Positions 62,028 through 64,000 of a stretch of 64,000 nucleotides of DNA are shown here, one piece after another. The position numbers and the translations under genes are program-made. Every line of letters begins with the position of its first letter. Position 1 is the stretch's first letter. The notes under the pieces were generated by a model. That model was not told where the DNA came from, ran no database searches, and saw nothing but the letters and a program-made list of their open reading frames with translations. Origin of the DNA: Alphaproteobacteria bacterium. GTDB lineage: Bacteria > Pseudomonadota > Alphaproteobacteria > Oceanibaculales > Oceanibaculaceae. The stretch covers positions 1-64,000 of the forward strand of contig JAHJHR010000007.1 in the NCBI GenBank assembly GCA_018823745.1, in the 5' to 3' direction.

Positions 62028-62330
62028 ATGGCACAGCACGAAGACGATCAGAACGAGCAGCGCGTCCGGGAACACGCCTACCGCCTCTGGGAAGAGGAAG
62101 GCCGCCCCGAGGGCCAAGCCGCAGCGCATTGGGAAAAGGCGCGGGAACTGGCCGCGATCGAGCAGAATCAATCGACCACAACCAGGCCCCGCCCGGCCGG
62201 CACACGCGCGAAGCGCAGCCAGCCGGTGGAGCCACTGGAGGCGCTGGAAAATCAGGGTGATTTCCCCGGCCTCGCCGATCAGGGCGAGGAAAGCCGCCCG
62301 CCGAAACGCCGCGCCCGCCAGAAGCCCTAG
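62028..62330 (+). CDS. DUF2934 family small protein (second copy)
   Basis: A 100-residue charged protein. QRVREHAYRLWEEEGRPEGQ followed by AAAHWEKARELAAIEQ is a full DUF2934 motif, including the H-W and acidic helix missing from the copy at 28229. The C-terminal 55 residues are basic and proline-rich, probably disordered. GGAGG lies 8-9 bases before the ATG. It follows treY by 38 bases, so it can be read from the glucan operon or from its own EcfG-like promoter. DUF2934 function is unknown; the location suggests a link to stress or glucan storage. Confidence 0.82.
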   Translation: MAQHEDDQNEQRVREHAYRLWEEEGRPEGQAAAHWEKARELAAIEQNQSTTTRPRPAGTRAKRSQPVEPLEALENQGDFPGLADQGEESRPPKRRARQKP

Positions 62331-62345
62331 GCGATCTGACCCGCG

Positions 62346-63140
62346 CTACAGACCAGCCTGCTGCGTCAGCCAGGCGCGTACGGAAGCGGGGTCCGGGGTG
62401 CGCAGCCTTGCCGCGCTGATCCCCTCGCCGATTTTGACGCCAATTCCGCCCAGCGCCTGCGCCGCCACGAAGGCATCCTCGTCGGTCGTGTCGTCGCCCA
62501 GCATGACCGGCCGGCGGCCGGCAAAGGGCGCAGCGCTGGCAAGCGACTGCAAGGCCCTGCCCTTATGGGCGTGTGCCGGCTTCACCTCGACCACCATCTT
62601 GCCGCGCTGGAACACCCAGCCCGACAGAACCGACGCCGCGTTCTGCGCGGCCTCCACACAGGCCGTCTCAGCATCAGGGGCGGCGCGGTAATGCACAGCG
62701 GCAATCGGGCCTTTCAGCTCGATCCGAACCCCCGGATGACTGTCCACCACGGCCTCCAGCGGCGCCAGCACGGCGGCAGGCGGCGGTGGGGGTGCTTCTG
62801 CCGGTGGCAGCACACCGGGGGCCATCACCTCAAGCCCATGGCCACCGGCGCGCCAGACCAGCGACGGTATGCGCAGGCTCAGATCGCGGATATCCCGGCC
62901 GCTGAGAATGGCCACCGCGCCGTTCAGCCGCTGGCACAGCGCCTGCAGCACCTGTTCCATGCCGGGAGCGAGGCGGATCGCATCGGGATCGGGGCCGATC
63001 TCCGCCAGCGTTCCGTCGAAATCGATAAAGAGCGCGTCTGTATCTTCCAGCCGCAGCCCCTGAAGCGTGTTCTGGGCCATATCCGCCACATCCATTGAGG
63101 GTGATGACAGAACACCGTGACGCGGAAAGGTTCCCGTCAT
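62346..63140 (-). CDS. otsB: Trehalose-6-phosphate phosphatase OtsB
   Basis: A 264-residue HAD-family phosphatase that makes free trehalose from the OtsA product. Motifs: ALFIDFDGTLAEIG (nucleophile D and acid D), AILSGRDIRDL, HGLEVMAPG, KPAHAHKGRAL and VMLGDDTTDEDAFVAAQAL. The ATG at 63140 follows AAAGGG; conserved sequence begins about residue 30, so a later Met (DVADMAQN) cannot be excluded. It converges on the DUF2934 gene with 15 bases between stops, so it is not in the otsA operon. Confidence 0.93.
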   Translation of the reverse strand: MTGTFPRHGVLSSPSMDVADMAQNTLQGLRLEDTDALFIDFDGTLAEIGPDPDAIRLAPGMEQVLQALCQRLNGAVAILSGRDIRDLSLRIPSLVWRAGGHGLEVMAPGVLPPAEAPPPPPAAVLAPLEAVVDSHPGVRIELKGPIAAVHYRAAPDAETACVEAAQNAASVLSGWVFQRGKMVVEVKPAHAHKGRALQSLASAAPFAGRRPVMLGDDTTDEDAFVAAQALGGIGVKIGEGISAARLRTPDPASVRAWLTQQAGL

Positions 63141-63203
63141 CACCCTTTCTTTCCTACTGTCCGGCGATAGTATCGCGACATTCGTTTCACGAGACTCTTA
63201 TCC

Positions 63204-64000
63204 ATGCCCCATTTCCAGACTGACCCTGAGGCCTTCCGGCTGTGGCGCGCGGAGCCTGCCAACTGGCTGCCGCTGGTCGCACAGATCGCCCGGGCCGAAG
63301 GCATTCCGGCTGATGGCGTCACGGCTTTCCCGACGGGAACGAATCTGGTCGTGGCCCTGGATGATCAGGTCATCCTGAAAATCTTTCCCCCGATCTACCG
63401 GCGCCAGGTCCTGTCGGAAAAGACGACGCTGCGCCAGTTGCACGGCAGGCTGGATATCCCCATTCCGGCCCTGCTGGCCGAGGGCGCATGGGAGGACTGG
63501 TCCTATCTCGCAATCTCGCGTCTTCCCGGCATATTGGGATCGTCTGTCTGGGACCGACTGGCGGAAGACCAGAAGGAAAGAATCCTGCGGCAGATCGGCG
63601 AGACCATCGCGCAGGTTCAGGCGTGCCCCCTGGGAGAGCTCGGCCAGATCGAGCCGCGCTGGGCGGATTTCATCGCCCGTCAGATCGAGGGCTGCCTGGC
63701 ACGGCACAGGCGCCTCGGCCTGCCGGCAAGGTTTCTGGACGATCTCCAGACGCTTCTGGACGAGGCGCCGGATCTGGTCCCGGCTGCGCCGTCTCCCGTC
63801 ATCCTGACCGGGGAATATATCCCGGAGAATTTCCTGCTGGCCGAAACTGACGGCCGCTGGGATCTGGCCGGGCTTATCGATTTTGGCGATGTGATGACCG
63901 GCTGGGGCGAGTACGACCTTCTCGGCCCCGGCGCCTTCATGGCTGCCGGGCGGCCGGGCCGCATCCGCGCCCTTCTCGAAGGCTACGGATATGCCCCCGG
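63204..64000 (+). CDS. Aminoglycoside phosphotransferase-fold kinase, partial (runs off window)
   Basis: At least 265 codons remain open to the window end, beginning MPHFQTDPEAFRLWRAEP. The fold is APH/choline kinase-like: an N-lobe strand NLVVALDDQVILKIFPP (ATP-binding Lys), a helix EKTTLRQL, then LTGEYIPENFLL where H-G-D-x4-N is usual, and LAGLIDFGDVMTGWGEYDL (metal-binding D-F-G-D). The catalytic loop therefore has T-G-E in place of H-G-D; whether Glu can act as base is uncertain. It is divergent from otsB with 63 bases between. The substrate is unknown; antibiotic resistance should not be assumed. Confidence 0.75.
   Translation, partial: MPHFQTDPEAFRLWRAEPANWLPLVAQIARAEGIPADGVTAFPTGTNLVVALDDQVILKIFPPIYRRQVLSEKTTLRQLHGRLDIPIPALLAEGAWEDWSYLAISRLPGILGSSVWDRLAEDQKERILRQIGETIAQVQACPLGELGQIEPRWADFIARQIEGCLARHRRLGLPARFLDDLQTLLDEAPDLVPAAPSPVILTGEYIPENFLLAETDGRWDLAGLIDFGDVMTGWGEYDLLGPGAFMAAGRPGRIRALLEGYGYAP

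Noticed and set aside
1-64000. CRISPR arrays, tRNA or rRNA genes, prophage structural genes, integrase genes
   Set aside because: No regularly spaced repeats, no cloverleaf or rRNA-like segments and no phage or integrase proteins were seen on reading. A tRNA or Rfam scan would be needed to exclude small RNAs.

Overview
The window is high-GC DNA from an alphaproteobacterium, probably of the Rhodospirillales type. I infer this from the gene families, the complete pqqABCDE cluster, and several sites of the form GGAAC-N16/17-(C/G/T)GTT, which resemble promoters of the alphaproteobacterial general-stress sigma factor EcfG. Lineage is not proven. No rRNA, tRNA or CRISPR array was seen.

Positions 1-9050 are an accessory defence island. 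It holds an AbiE-type toxin-antitoxin pair (toxin cut by the window edge) behind a perfect inverted-repeat operator, an AbiV-family gene, a HEPN-motif protein, a small PD-(D/E)XK-like protein and a DUF2971-like protein. It then carries a three-gene operon that reads as a Hachiman/AbpAB-related system: a fusion of a Cap4-like (DUF4297) nuclease domain to a HamA-like C-terminus, a HamB-like SF2 helicase, and a small DUF3223 protein. The DNA from about 3400 to 8540 is visibly less GC-rich than the rest. A decayed IS3-family orfA remnant lies near the right edge.

Positions 9375-33355 are ordinary chromosome. In order: a DUF1989 gene; an EnvZ/OmpR-type pair divergent from a MipA-type outer-membrane protein and an LpxO-like hydroxylase; pqqABCDE; topoisomerase IB; a TonB siderophore receptor; a RidA/TetR divergon; a 7TM-DISM kinase with its regulator; HutD; an FtsX-like permease without a visible ATPase; a DUF2934 protein; a PPOX/Ldh-family operon with an XRE-cupin regulator that appears to share an operator with it; and a soluble hybrid kinase convergent with a LuxR-type regulator.

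Positions 33576-44378 hold two ABC importers in convergent operons, each ending in a metallophosphoesterase. One is Ugp-like. The other is Pot/Fbp-like and led by a LacI-type repressor. Both have a strong hairpin just after the binding-protein gene. Uptake and hydrolysis of phosphodiesters or related phosphate compounds is the likely theme.

Positions 44741-62330 are one tightly coupled operon: otsA, glgE, a treS-maltokinase fusion, glgB, glgX, treZ, malQ, treY and a DUF2934 gene. otsB converges on it. Together these could run a full cycle: glucose units to trehalose (OtsAB), to maltose and maltose-1-phosphate (TreS-Mak), to branched alpha-glucan (GlgE, GlgB), and back to trehalose (GlgX, MalQ, TreY, TreZ). 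A phosphotransferase-fold gene runs off the right end.
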